Shown: positions 10,500 through 20,800 of the stretch, one piece after another
Position numbering within the stretch: the stretch's first letter is position 1
Layout of the letters: every line of letters starts with the position of its first letter
Assembly: GCA_030248195.1 (NCBI GenBank)
Contig: JASAND010000754.1
Location: 1-64,000, forward strand
Reading direction: 5' to 3'
Source: Trissonchulus latispiculum
Lineage: Eukaryota; Nematoda; Enoplea; Enoplida; Ironidae
Length of the DNA stretch: 64,000 bases
Made by a program: the position numbers and the translations under genes
Notes under the pieces: generated by a model
Seen by the model: only the letters and a program-made list of their open reading frames with translations
What the model was told of the DNA's origin: nothing
Database searches by the model: none

Positions 10500-12686
10500 C
10501 TAGTCGAAAATAGGTAAGGATGCAAAGTCACCGCTTTCAACATCCTTTTTACGACGAAATAGTTTGTAGCAATATTGACTAAGATTAATTGAACGTAGCC
10601 AAGAGAAATTATCTACAACCTGCTCGGTAAGCGTCTCTGACGGCTTGCTACAATCAGTTGAATTAAGTTGATTCCAAGCAAACTTTCTACCATAGGAACG
10701 AGGCTCTAGTTGCTTATCATTTACAGGCATTGCATTCACACCACCTTTCGTGGCTAGCACACATATAACTATTAAAAGCATACGCCTTAATATAAAAGAA
10801 GAAACATTTGCTAGCTTATATAACATAGCTTTAAAACTGACTACAGAAACTTCCACTTTCTGATATTGTTTTTGGCTCGAACTTTGCCCGTTGTTTTTCG
10901 AAGATTCACTGAATTCATTAGGCATAATCATCGGTACTTCGTTGTTTCCTTTATTGCATCGCTCCTTCTTTTCATTATGCTTGTTGCGTTTTTTACAAAG
11001 TTTGACATTATGCGAAACACGGGAATGGAATCGGTGTCTGCCAACCTCAGCTTTAGAGAGAACATTTTCAGATTGTATAGCTTTCAAAGAATTAACAAAT
11101 ACTTTTGGGCGAGTTTCGGAATCTGAAAAGAAGCGTTGCACCAATCGTTGGTTTTGCTCAAAAAGTGCTTCATTGTCTTTCTGCAGCTGACTGCAATCCT
11201 GTTTTTGTTTAGCAATTAGCTGAGTGGCATCTTGTAACGCTTTAATACTCATTCGCAGATCAGACAGTTCAGAATGCACGTGAGAAGCAGACACCGTTTC
11301 TGTTGGAGGCATTGGAAACTCCCTATTAATTACAGCTGCAGAAGCTTGTCCATAATCCTGTCTAAAAGAGGGGTTTAGTGTAGTTCGATTGTAAATCTGT
11401 GTACCTGAGCGCTGGGGGCACGACGCAGCAAAATGACCTTGCATATTACAGTTATAACATTTAGGTTGCCCTTGAAAACCACGCCCCTGACGATTACCAA
11501 ACGTTTGTGAGAAATCCCTTCCTTTATCGCGGGGGCATCCTAACATGCCCCAACTTTGCTGATAGTTACTATTTCGAAATTTGTTACCATTATTCACACG
11601 AGCAGCTGTTCGAGAATTGTTGTTATCACTTATATTAATTGACCTAGAAAGTTTATTAATTTCTTCGCGAAGATCTGCAATATTTCCGTCTACCTTCTGA
11701 TGAAAAGCATCCAGCCTTTTATTCTGTGCGACTGTCTCTGCGTGCTGCTGTTTTATTGCTTTAACTAAGATTCCTAGTTCGGTAACCAAACTTTCGTTGT
11801 CTGAAGATTGCATACACCGTTCAACAGGAGTAGCTTCGTAAGCGGAAACTTTGTAAGAAACGTTTACAAACGAATGTGAGTTCAAACCTTCAAGTGCTTC
11901 TAGCTGTCGTGCTTTTTGGACAGCATCAGTGAAATCTTTTGGATTTTGTAAAATAAGCTGTTTTTTATAATAAGGATTCAAACCATTAATTAAACTGTTA
12001 AAAGCCAAATTTTTGGCTGCTGTCTCTTGCATGCCAGGGTAGGCTTTTTGCACTAGTCGCTGAATAGCATACGCAAAGTCTTGAAGTCCTTCATTAGGTT
12101 TTTGAACTCTACTATGCAACTGCATACTAGAGAAACGTTCAGCTTCCGCAGGCCTTAAATGTTTGATCAAATTTTGCTCTAAAATGTCAATGTCACTCTT
12201 TTCACAAGGCTGCAAATTTGTATAAACATCCAGAGCATAATCTCTCAAGAACGCTGGTAGAATTTTCAACTGTCGATCATCATCCCAGTTTTGGGCAGTT
12301 GCAACTAACTTGAAAATTTTAAACCAGTCCTCAATATTTTGCTCATTGCTCCTTCCAGTAAAAGGTCTTAAAGTGTCATGAGGCAACGGGACGGCATCAG
12401 TGGGACAAATAGTAACAGCTGTTAAATCAAAATCTCCATTACTATCAAAGTATTGTTTTTGAAACCTTTTGTAATGGCCTCGAAAATTTTGATAATCTTG
12501 CAAATCGTGCGATGTAGGTAAAGTCTGCAAACGAACATAATAATCATTCATATCATTTCTCAATTCCTCTAGCATTTTTGCATGTAACTTTATAGCACGT
12601 GAATGCCTTTCTAAACGTTCAAAGTCTGGGTTAGATTCAGCCAACATATCATCATCGCTCTCAATTTTAGCCTCGTTACCAGACAT
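10500..12686 (-). CDS. gag: Gag polyprotein of the LTR retrotransposon, with a C-terminal membrane segment
   Basis: A 728-codon ORF. Residues about 105-275 look like a retrotransposon capsid domain (GRSNEQNIEDWFKIF, LLxFLRDYA-like helices, a NGLNPYYKKQL stretch). A coiled-coil-prone segment follows at about 300-350. One CCHC zinc knuckle, CYNCNMQGHFAASC, sits near residues 409-422, and a second coiled-coil-prone stretch lies near 480-520. The last 110 residues are unusual for Gag: a hydrophobic segment (FILRRMLLIVICVLATKGG) with a signal-peptide-like end at VNA, then three N-glycosylation sequons (NST, NFS, NLS). Gag would form particles around element RNA. The tail may be a fused env remnant or a membrane-targeting tail. 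The first ATG at 12686 was chosen. The frame is intact, consistent with a young element. Confidence 0.85.
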   Translation of the reverse strand: MSGNEAKIESDDDMLAESNPDFERLERHSRAIKLHAKMLEELRNDMNDYYVRLQTLPTSHDLQDYQNFRGHYKRFQKQYFDSNGDFDLTAVTICPTDAVPLPHDTLRPFTGRSNEQNIEDWFKIFKLVATAQNWDDDRQLKILPAFLRDYALDVYTNLQPCEKSDIDILEQNLIKHLRPAEAERFSSMQLHSRVQKPNEGLQDFAYAIQRLVQKAYPGMQETAAKNLAFNSLINGLNPYYKKQLILQNPKDFTDAVQKARQLEALEGLNSHSFVNVSYKVSAYEATPVERCMQSSDNESLVTELGILVKAIKQQHAETVAQNKRLDAFHQKVDGNIADLREEINKLSRSINISDNNNSRTAARVNNGNKFRNSNYQQSWGMLGCPRDKGRDFSQTFGNRQGRGFQGQPKCYNCNMQGHFAASCPQRSGTQIYNRTTLNPSFRQDYGQASAAVINREFPMPPTETVSASHVHSELSDLRMSIKALQDATQLIAKQKQDCSQLQKDNEALFEQNQRLVQRFFSDSETRPKVFVNSLKAIQSENVLSKAEVGRHRFHSRVSHNVKLCKKRNKHNEKKERCNKGNNEVPMIMPNEFSESSKNNGQSSSQKQYQKVEVSVVSFKAMLYKLANVSSFILRRMLLIVICVLATKGGVNAMPVNDKQLEPRSYGRKFAWNQLNSTDCSKPSETLTEQVVDNFSWLRSINLSQYCYKLFRRKKDVESGDFASLPIFD

Positions 12687-13264
12687 AATGAGATCACGTT
12701 ATGTATTCAGATTATATAGTTACGAGCTTACGATAACGGCAAATTTGTTCTAGATGCAGAGTTATTTAACTACCATCAACATCAATTAAAACAACTCAGA
12801 AATTCTAAGTACACAATATATAGTTACACAATATTACCAACCTTCAGACTGAGGTTTCAGCGGTAGGTTCCACTCGAGGTCGACGGCGACGCAGTACTTC
12901 GCGGAATAAGCGGAGTAATCTCTCACAGTGATGGCAGTGGGTGACTGGAGCCGACGGTCTAGGAGAACTGGACGGCGAATTGGATGGATTGGACGATGGA
13001 TTGGATATGAGACTTCGGATCGGGTAAAGACCTGCAAGGCGGTAATTGAATCGGTTGAAGTGGAAGTGATAACGGTTGATACTACAGTCGGAGGAACCAC
13101 AACAGCAGGGCGGGGTAGGATAGACTATCGGAGGTAATCGAGGATCGCGAAGGAGCAGAGGAGTTGATTCAGCGTTAGGTAAATTCAGCGTTAGGTAAAG
13201 ACAAATTCCACGGCCAAGTAAATGATGTCGTTGTAGGCAATGTAGGCAATTACTAATCAGAAAG

Positions 13265-13725
13265 TTCGTATCGGGCACAGGCGGTGCGCGGCAAAAGTTC
13301 AATTGGCAGTTGCGCTAACGTTGCGCGGCAAGCCAACAGTAATAGTAAATATCACAAGAGTTATCAAAGTTCAAGGGCTCAAGTGCGCTGAACGTTGCGC
13401 GGCAAAACCCCAATAGAGTCAATAATCAATATAATGTTTGTTGCTGGATGTCTAGGTTCGGTTTGCGCTAGCGTTGCGCGGCAAGAACCTAGTCAGAAAT
13501 CAAAAGTTCGAAAAGTCGGTTGGGCGCCGGAAATGCGCGGTAAGAAGTTCGTAAGGTAATCTTAGGCAAAGTTCAAAGTTCAAAGAGGAAGACGCTGGCA
13601 GAACGAGTATATAAATCCAAAGTACAGAGTTCAGAGCTAATTGCGCTGACAATACGCGGCAAGAAATCCACGACACCAATAAAGTCCAAAATTGAATGCG
13701 CAGACGTTGCGCGGAAATGTCACAG
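13265..13725 (-). repeat. Reiterated GTTGCGCGGCAA leader repeats
   Basis: At least six related copies recur every 60-100 bp (for example GCGCTAACGTTGCGCGGCAA near 13313 and similar sequences near 13392, 13474, 13531, 13642 and 13707). The core TTGCCGCGCAA is partly palindromic. Confidence 0.65.
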
Positions 13726-13772
13726 TTCAATGATTCCAATAATTCCAATGCAGAAGGGTTCTGCTAGGCAAC

Positions 13773-13947
13773 AGCGTGTCGGACAAATCACGCTTTTATA
13801 AAGTTACTGTAATTCCAGTTAAAGTGCACCAATGTTCTGGTAAACAGAAGCGTGTCGGACAAACCACGCTTGTAAAAATGTCACAGCAATTCCAGTAAAT
13901 CACAGAAGTTTTCCTGGTAAGCAGAAGCGTGTCGGACTAACCACGCT
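13773..13947 (-). repeat. Three repeated leader hairpins
   Basis: AGCGTG and CACGCT arms with a 10-nt TCGGAC-containing loop occur at 13773-13794, 13849-13870 and 13926-13947, spaced 76 and 77 bp apart inside an imperfect tandem repeat. The last one extends with GCAG/CTGC pairing into the primer-binding site. Confidence 0.75.
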
Positions 13948-13956
13948 CTGCTACCA
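13945..13956 (-). promoter_or_regulatory. Primer-binding site, initiator tRNA-Met type
   Basis: On the minus strand TGGTAGCAGAGC begins two bases inside the 5' LTR. Its first 11 bases match the complement of the CTCTGCTACCA 3' end known for animal initiator tRNA-Met. The tRNA comparison is from memory. Confidence 0.75.
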
Positions 13957-13958
13957 AA

Positions 13959-14921
13959 TGTCGCGGGCCGTGGGGTCGACGACCAGCACAGGCAGAGTTA
14001 AAGCGCAGTGGATCTTCACTAGTCTTATCGGAGTCTTAGCTTAGGCAATAGGTACACTTCACGATCTTTTACTTTGACAATATAGCAAGCACACAGTTTA
14101 TTGAACACCACTTGACTCCACTAGCACAAATACCAAGACCCCACGAATAACACAAAAGCAAGCTATTCCAAGCCGAAGTACCGTAAGACGATTGCGATTA
14201 CGTAATATCTACAATTTGTTTCCAATCCCAAAAATAGTCTAAAGTTAGGCTTTCTCTAAATATCCCATAGGTATTATAAGTTTCCAGCTCTTAGCTTCTC
14301 CAACAAAATATTCTCGCTTGTTGCTAGCTTTTTGGGCTAAGAAGCTTCTAGAATATTCCTTCTTTCGGACGATTGACGTAAGCAACAAGCCTAAAGCCAA
14401 TTTCCAATTCCTCCATAAAATCTATCATTGTCAGAAATGGGAAGACCAACTCTTTCCAGAAAACCCAATTTGGAAGCTCAATTTTGCTTAGCCTTTACAA
14501 ACACTTCTTTCTTGAATTACGGTAGCAACAGAACAACTACGAGACATTACTAGCATGTACAATAATAATTAACACATTAGCACAATACAAGAATACAATG
14601 GACATTTGCATTAATTAGAGAATTTGCATTAATTAATTATTACAGTGCCTACCGTATGTCTTATAATAGTTCACTTTGGTAGCTAACTTGATTACCTAAG
14701 GTAGCTTTGCTCACGACTAAGATTATTTTCCTTGAGTTAAACGCAACTAGTTTAAGTTCAGTTTTCATTTTAATTACTAGCTAAGTATTGTTTATTATGC
14801 ACTACGTATTGTTCCGCCTAAGAGTAATTTATCTCTTACCCAAGCGTGTAGGTTTCTAATTTATTTACAGTTTCAAAATAATATATCCAATTTAAGTCAC
14901 TGCAAGTCTAGCTCTGTCACA
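13959..14921 (-). repeat. 5' LTR of the minus-strand retrotransposon
   Basis: A 963-bp LTR, nearly identical to 1663-2630, TG...CA bounded. It should hold the promoter and polyadenylation signals of the element on the minus strand. Confidence 0.9.
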
Positions 14922-14925
14922 AACC
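14922..14925. repeat. Target-site duplication AACC (right)
   Basis: Matches 1659-1662. The interrupted inverted-repeat arm resumes directly after it. Confidence 0.9.
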
Positions 14926-15290
14926 CATATTCGCGAAAACTGTCCAGAGTTTCTATCTTGCTTCTACTATTCTACTGCTTGCTGTTGATATATATTGGCA
15001 GTTCTTCGAAAAATTGTACGATATGTCAGCACGGCCTGCAAGTATATGTGGTCGTGCTCCTTTATTATACAACTTAATAATACACGTACATAATGTCAAC
15101 TGCTTTTCGCATCAACTTAATACAAGATTCTGCGCTGACACTGCAGAAAAAACACCTTGAACACCTTTCTACCAGAACTGCATTGTTTATTTGGAATAAG
15201 CTTTAATATTTCAAAATCGTCCCGCTTGCTTTGAAAGTTGAAGAATGCAGGATCTTACTCGTATGTCATGTGGAATGGAGCATGAGTGAC

Positions 15291-15472
15291 CGCGAATATG
15301 GGTTGTTCAGCGAAGCTGGTCCATATTAGTGCGCTTTTAACCTAGCCCTCCTGGCATTTACAACCTGCCCCTCCCATATTAACGTTTTAAAACCTAGTCC
15401 TCTGTCCGTTTACAACCGAATGTCACCCATATTGCATTTTTCATGCTCCACCGGAGCATTTTTATTCTTGTC
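15291..15472 (-). repeat. Right terminal inverted repeat (intact arm)
   Basis: The reverse complement of 1491-1662 plus 14926-14935. Because it was not hit by the retrotransposon it preserves the empty-site sequence with one GGTT (AACC). Confidence 0.85.
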
Positions 15473-15689
15473 CTATTTCATTTTTAAGGTTCTCAGTAAA
15501 AAGCGAAAACGTTAAAGCTGTGTGAAAGAAACTTTAAAAATTCCGCTAATCATTAATCGTCAACCGAAAGTACAGAACAAAGAAGCTTGAGAAGTTCCAA
15601 TTTCTTCCTTTTTCTCTATTTTGACAGAAATCCAACATCCAGTACCCATGGCTGCAATAGTTTTAGTTACTGTATATAGCATATAGCAC

Positions 15690-16595
15690 TCTACTGCAGC
15701 ACAACCAAATGCAAACTTGCAAATGCAATTGCCTGCAGAATTTCAGGCGATTGCAAGTTATCTGTAGTTAGTTATAGGCGGTGCTGTACTTCAGCAGCAC
15801 TCTACTGCAGCGCAACCAGACGCAAACGTCAATGCCAAAGAAGGAGACTTACACGGCACAGTTTCTAATGCTATTCCGCTGTTGCCTGCAGAATTTCAGG
15901 CGACTGCTGTTTGTCTGTTGCTAGTTATAGGCCGTGCTGTGCTTCAGCAGCACTCTACTGCAGCGCAACCAGACGCAAACGTCAATGCCAAAGAAGGAGA
16001 CTTACACGGCACAATTTCTAATGCTATTCCGCTGTTGCCTGCAGAATTTCAGGCGATTGCAAGTTATCTGTAGTTAGTTATAGGCGGTGCTGTACTTCAG
16101 CAGCACTCTACTGCAGCGCAACCAGACGCAAACGTCAATGCCAAAGAAGGAGACTTACACGCCACAATTTCTAATGCTATTCCGCTGTTGCCTGCAGAAT
16201 TTCAGGCGATTGCAAGTTATCTATAGTTAGTTATAGGCCGTGCTGTACTTCAGCAGCACTCTACTGCAGCGCAACCAAATGCAAACGTTACTGTCGGTGA
16301 AGTAAACTCATACGGCACGATTTGCAATCCTCTGCCGCACGTGTGTGCAAAATTTCGGACGATTGCAACTCATTTGTAGCTAGTTATAGGCCGTGCTGTA
16401 CTTCAGCAGCACTCTACTGCAGCGCAACCAGATGCAAACTTCACTGCCAAAAAGTAGACTTGTACGGCATGTTTTCCACTGCTATTCTGCACCTCTGCCT
16501 ACTGAATTTCAGACGATTGCAAGTTTTCTGTAGTTAGTTATAGGCCGTGCTGTGCTTCCGCAGCACTCCACTGCAGCGCAACCACATAGTAACAT
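15690..16595 (+). repeat. 153-bp satellite, about six copies
   Basis: GCCTGCAGAATTTCAGG recurs at 15731, 15884, 16037 and 16190, exactly 153 bp apart, with two diverged copies at about 16343 and 16497. Each unit has a GTGCTG...CAGCAC dyad and a CTGCAG site. 153 is a multiple of three, so open frames run across units, but nothing suggests a protein. Decayed GTGCTG/CAGCAC sequence continues to about 16890. Confidence 0.85.
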
Positions 16596-16924
16596 CGTAA
16601 TAAGTATACGAAACGTATCTATAATAGTTTGTCATGTCCTAAACTATCTGTATGCCGAATTTCAAATACCAGTGACGAATGAATAACTTGTTATCGACGG
16701 TGCTGTGTTTGGGGCAGCACATACAGCACGGTGGAAGCTAGAGACTGCACCAACGAACATAGCTACAGTTCCCCCTCACTACAGACATGATTCTCACCAA
16801 GTTTCATATGTTTAGCCGTTTACAGTAAGTCTACAGACAGCGTGCTATGGTTGCTGCATAATAGTACAGCACGATAGCAGCACCACACAGCGCTGCGACT
16901 ATGCTCATCGTGTTCAGCGACCAC

Positions 16925-17585
16925 GATAACCCTTATATGCGTCCCACTATATGGCCCAAAACAGCATATTTAGGCCTATTTTTGACTATTTCCTGTAGAG
17001 TTGGGACTTAGAAATTTTCCGAAAATGGCTATTTGGCCGGACCAACTTTGGGCCGGCCGCCAGAACGATCCTGGCCAGATATCAAAAATCGCCCTCGTTA
17101 GGACATATAAACCCTTCCGTGGATCCTTATGCAACAAACCACGTCTCTCTAGCGTCTTCCCTGAGTCCTGTAGCTTTGACAAAAAATTGGCCATTTTTGG
17201 CCATTTTAGCGCCAAGTCCACTTTTGGCCGGCCGTACAGGTGGCCGGCCGGGCCGGGCAGCGAAAAAATATCAAAAAGGTTCACTTTCGGGGTATATACG
17301 TTCAGAAAAACCAAGCTTCACCTGCTGAAAATGCCCAGATCGTTCTAATACTGCGACAGAAAATTGCATTTTTCCAAGCGTGACTTACACGGAAAAAAAA
17401 ACAAACGGACCTAACTTGCCCGGAAGCGAAAATTTTCAAAGTTGGAAATTTTGACCAAAACTTTTTTGCGACTTGTAGTACTCGTCGTGTAGATTCCAAC
17501 GATACCAAAATTGTCCAGTTTGGTTGAGTATTTAGCTGGCACGGAGCTCGAACGGGTCTCCAAGGGCCGCACTGAGCCTTTTACA
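16925..17585. repeat. Low-complexity TTGGCC/GGCCGG repeat region
   Basis: The stretch is dense in TTTTGGCCATTTT and GGCCGGCC motifs, with long but mutually overlapping open frames on both strands. Near 17490 it shares a CAACGATACCAAAATTGTCC-like block with the repeats near 38.2 kb, so it is probably a decayed member of that family. Confidence 0.5.
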
Positions 17586-17589
17586 CCCA

Positions 17590-17625
17590 TATTATAGGGG
17601 AGCGCTCTCGCGCTCCCCTATAATA
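17590..17625. repeat. 36-bp palindrome
   Basis: Perfect 15-bp arms (TATTATAGGGGAGCG and its complement) enclose a 6-bp loop CTCTCG. A palindrome of similar design lies at 59557-59582. Confidence 0.9.
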
Positions 17626-17715
17626 CTATAAATATTAAAGGCATAATTTCAAAATTAAAGCAACATCGCAACTTCTCATTTCTAGCTTCATGCTCAATGC
17701 TGTTTTTACCTTCCG

Positions 17716-17804
17716 TCATGCTCCTCCCAGTTGTTTGTTAGTGAGCCACACGAACAAACAACTTCGTTTTAAGCTTAAAACACAGTTTTTGTATTCTTCA
17801 CCTT
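17716..17804 (-). CDS. Host gene exon 12 (terminal, with stop)
   Basis: The acceptor GCATTAG precedes the exon. It continues in phase from exon 11 (one carried base) through EEYKNCVLSLKRS to TGA at 17716-17718. I see no canonical AATAAA just downstream. Of all the exons this is the least certain. Confidence 0.55.
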
Positions 17805-20800
17805 CTAATGCTAATTTCAAAAATTGGGACACGCATTTACAATTTCATAAGAAATAAAAATCCAAACTTTGCTGAGCGAAATTTTGTCAAGAGTAAGACT
17901 TACGATTATGAAGATTATCCTGTGTGTCACAAGGAAAAGGGTCCCATTCATCAGGATTCAGGTTAAGACAATCAATACAACACCCACGAACCTAAATCAC
18001 AAATAGCATAAACACAACCAAATTATAACATACTCTAATAGAGTCTATTAATCAGTCCATAAATATTTGTATATTTATCATAAAAAAGCGAAAGTGAGAG
18101 AACTCCAACCTACAGTACATAAGGTATGGTGGCAGTGCTTCTCTCGGGATTCACAACCCTAAGCCAGGAGTGAGAATTGAAATGTTGACTACATAAAGAG
18201 GAACCCCTGGGTTTTCTTCATAGCGGAGGGAAGTGCCGAGTTCATCTCCCCACTAAAGAAAACTCAGATGAAACTTTATTTTCGAGCAATTAGTTGTAGC
18301 AGTATTTGTAATAAAACAGTCAATATTTTACCTTTTTTAGCATTTAGGCAATTTTTCCCCCCACTTTTGGTCTTACCCTCCTCAACAAGCGGGGGATCCC
18401 ACGTTTTTGGCTTAAAGATAACGCAAGGGCCAGCGCCCATCATAAGGCATTACGCCAGAACACAGACTCTTGTTACCTTCCCATCGCAGTGGTACCCATT
18501 TATATTCCCAGTTAAAGAAAGATAGCCGGGTTGGCCACCCAACCCACTGCAAACCGGCGTATGTGCTAAGTCAATTGCTCAAGGGGATTTGTGAAAACAT
18601 TGTGGTAGCGGGGATTCGAACCTTGGATCGTCACAGTCGAACGCCTTAACCACTGGTCTTCACGGTACTCGTAGAATGAAAACCCAACGGAAATAAAATT
18701 ATTGAAAAAAGTAACGTAAACACACTGATCCAATAAAAAGATGCATAAGGACCGGTGAATTCAGTGAGAAAACTAACGATTCGTAACAATTTATGTACTT
18801 ATTTTTGACATTCAAAATTGGGACCCAAAATTTGTAAAAAAACTTAAATTTAGGCCACGAAGGTCAGAACTGGGGTCAAAGTCTGTCAACGGGGTCAGAA
18901 TCCAGCTAGATTAAACCAATTAATCTACACGTATAATCAGGAGAATTCAAGCTGACTACTTGACGACAAAGAGTTTGTTACGGGACAGTTCCCACGAAAA
19001 GCCCAGCATAGGCGCAGTTACTTACAGGTTTCTTCCGATTGTCTGACAGGACAGATGCAAACAAATGAACAAAAGTCAGTCTTGGCATCAGCATGGGATT
19101 AAAAGGATCCGAAACATATTCCCACATAGACTCACAGAATTTTCCTAAAATCGAAAAAGTAAAACAACTCCACGAGAAAACTCAGAATGAATCCAAATAA
19201 TCAGCTCAAATGAACTCAATGAACTCAAATGCGGAAGTTCAAGTTCACAATATTGAAAGCAAACTGTATCAAACTCTTTCTCTTTTTGAACAAATAACAG
19301 GCCCACATGCTTAATGTCGACATACCTACATAAACATGAAATCGAAAAACTAAAAATGAAAACAAACAGAAACGAACCATCTAAGGAAACTCCAGAAATG
19401 CGTAGCTGCTCAGCCAGACAGTGTAGCACAGTAAGACAAAGCTCCTGCAGCTGTAATCCTGTATGCAAATTAGTTTCCAGGAATCCAGGAAGACCCGCCT
19501 TCAGATAGCAGTTCCAAATATCTCCCAACAGTGTAACCAAATTGGTACCCCTGAAACGTTGACATAAACAATCAAACAAAAACAAACAAACAAACAAACA
19601 ATCAAACAGTTACTACAAGTTATTATGTTGCTACCACTTTAACTGCGTATTACCATACAGCAGAGGCATATTGACTTTTAATCTAATGTTGACAATAATG
19701 TGGCGTGCATTGTCGTGTTTCAACCACTCATCTCTGTAGTTCGCCATCAGAACTGCCGCTACGGTTTACATATCCGAAATAAATCCTAGCTTCTAGGATC
19801 ACTAAGGCTTTAGTTTACATAGCTCAGTTAACGTTAAAGAGGATGGAAATTATACTTTTTAGAAATCCTAGTACGGAGCTCTGGTGACCATTTAATTGGT
19901 CGTTTGGGATTTTGACAAGTCGTCTCCAAAAGCTTCAGTCCCAGCAACCACATCTCATGCCCGTCCTTCAAGGCGAAACAGGGTCCAATACATTCATCCA
20001 GCATCTCATCTGGGTACAAGACGTCTTCCTAAAACAGGCCGAAAAAAGAAACGATGATCGAAATGCATCTTTTCGATGGTTAACAGGTAGCACCCTTTCG
20101 TGGTGATGTAAAATTTTATTTCGGAATAATTTTCAACAGAAACCATGGGAGGGACTGCAGGTAGAACGTGTAACACTAGTTGTGATTCATAGCTGCAAGA
20201 CTACGCTCTTTATCCTACGATTTTCAACTTCAACCAAATCAATCAACATTGAGGTTATAAGATTTTTCAGAGTTTCAGAGTTATAACTTTTACGTACGTA
20301 CTATTTAAACACAGATCAGTATATACTATTTAAAAACCCAAAAAAGAGCACTAAGTTACTAATTTGCTTAGTCAGTGACCTTAGACATCTCTTGTCTCAC
20401 CAGGTTTTTTTAGTAGATTGATTAGCTACATTAGTCTGCCAGGGTGAAAAACTGGTCGAAGCTGGTCTTCTTCTCAGTTTTGGTTTGCGCAAAGTTTTTG
20501 GGGAATTTTTTCCAGTGCCTGGTGAAAGATTTTAGTATACGTCTACTAACGTAGACTAATGCAGTAGATTCCGTGTAATTAGAGCTCTCCGCTCCACACT
20601 GAATCGGCGTACCTTTAACAGCAAACTGGTGAAAGATAGGAAAGCGGTATCGGATTTTGCAGAATTCAGGAGGGTATCCTTTTGGGACAGAACTCGATAG
20701 AAAGCTTTCACGATCAGGGCCAATTTGGTATCATCCAAGGGACAGCGACAAGCCGGTTTCAGTGAACTCAGAATCTAGTGAAGGCACAAACTTGTATTGT

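Larger units (their letters stand above)
12687..13958 (-). promoter_or_regulatory. Long 5' leader of the LTR retrotransposon
   Basis: About 1.27 kb lies between the 5' LTR and the gag start. It holds the primer-binding site, three repeated hairpins and a series of GTTGCGCGGCAA-type repeats. It also has an upstream open frame of 152 codons on the minus strand (12844-13302, Ser/Pro/Arg-rich), which I do not recognise and doubt is a gene. The repeated structures suggest RNA functions such as packaging or dimerisation; this is inference. Confidence 0.6.
1663..14921 (-). mobile_element. LTR retrotransposon with gag only, on the minus strand
   Basis: Two long direct repeats (1663-2630 and 13959-14921) start TGTCGCGGG and end CTGTCACA on the plus strand. 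They bound a 13.26-kb element with a 4-bp duplication AACC. Orientation is minus: gag reads leftward, the primer-binding site abuts the right-hand LTR, and the polypurine tract abuts the left-hand LTR. The LTRs differ by about two substitutions and one small indel, so insertion is recent. A 982-bp TTAA element inserted later at 7683-8664. No protease, reverse transcriptase, RNase H or integrase motifs are readable, so movement would need proteins supplied by another element. It resembles the TR-GAG or LARD type of non-autonomous elements. Superfamily is not settled; the gag and the 4-bp duplication fit Ty3/Gypsy. Confidence 0.9.
1491..15472. mobile_element. DNA element with 182-bp terminal inverted repeats, split by an LTR retrotransposon
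   Basis: The sequence 1491-1662 plus 14926-14935 is the reverse complement of 15291-15472, giving 182-bp arms. Between the inner arm ends lie about 355 bp (14936-15290) without coding capacity, so this is a non-autonomous foldback or MITE-like element of about 720 bp. Each arm contains related sub-units that begin AATATGG and run on to GAGGACTAGGTT. I could not identify a clear target-site duplication outside the arms, so the superfamily is unknown. Confidence 0.8.

Noticed and set aside
12844..13302. 152-codon open frame in the LTR element leader
   Set aside because: Low-complexity Ser/Pro/Arg sequence overlapping other frames, with no recognisable domain. Treated as leader.
16976..17348. 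Overlapping open frames of more than 110 codons on both strands
   Set aside because: They mirror each other over a low-complexity GGCC-rich repeat. No motif, splice context or codon bias supports a gene.
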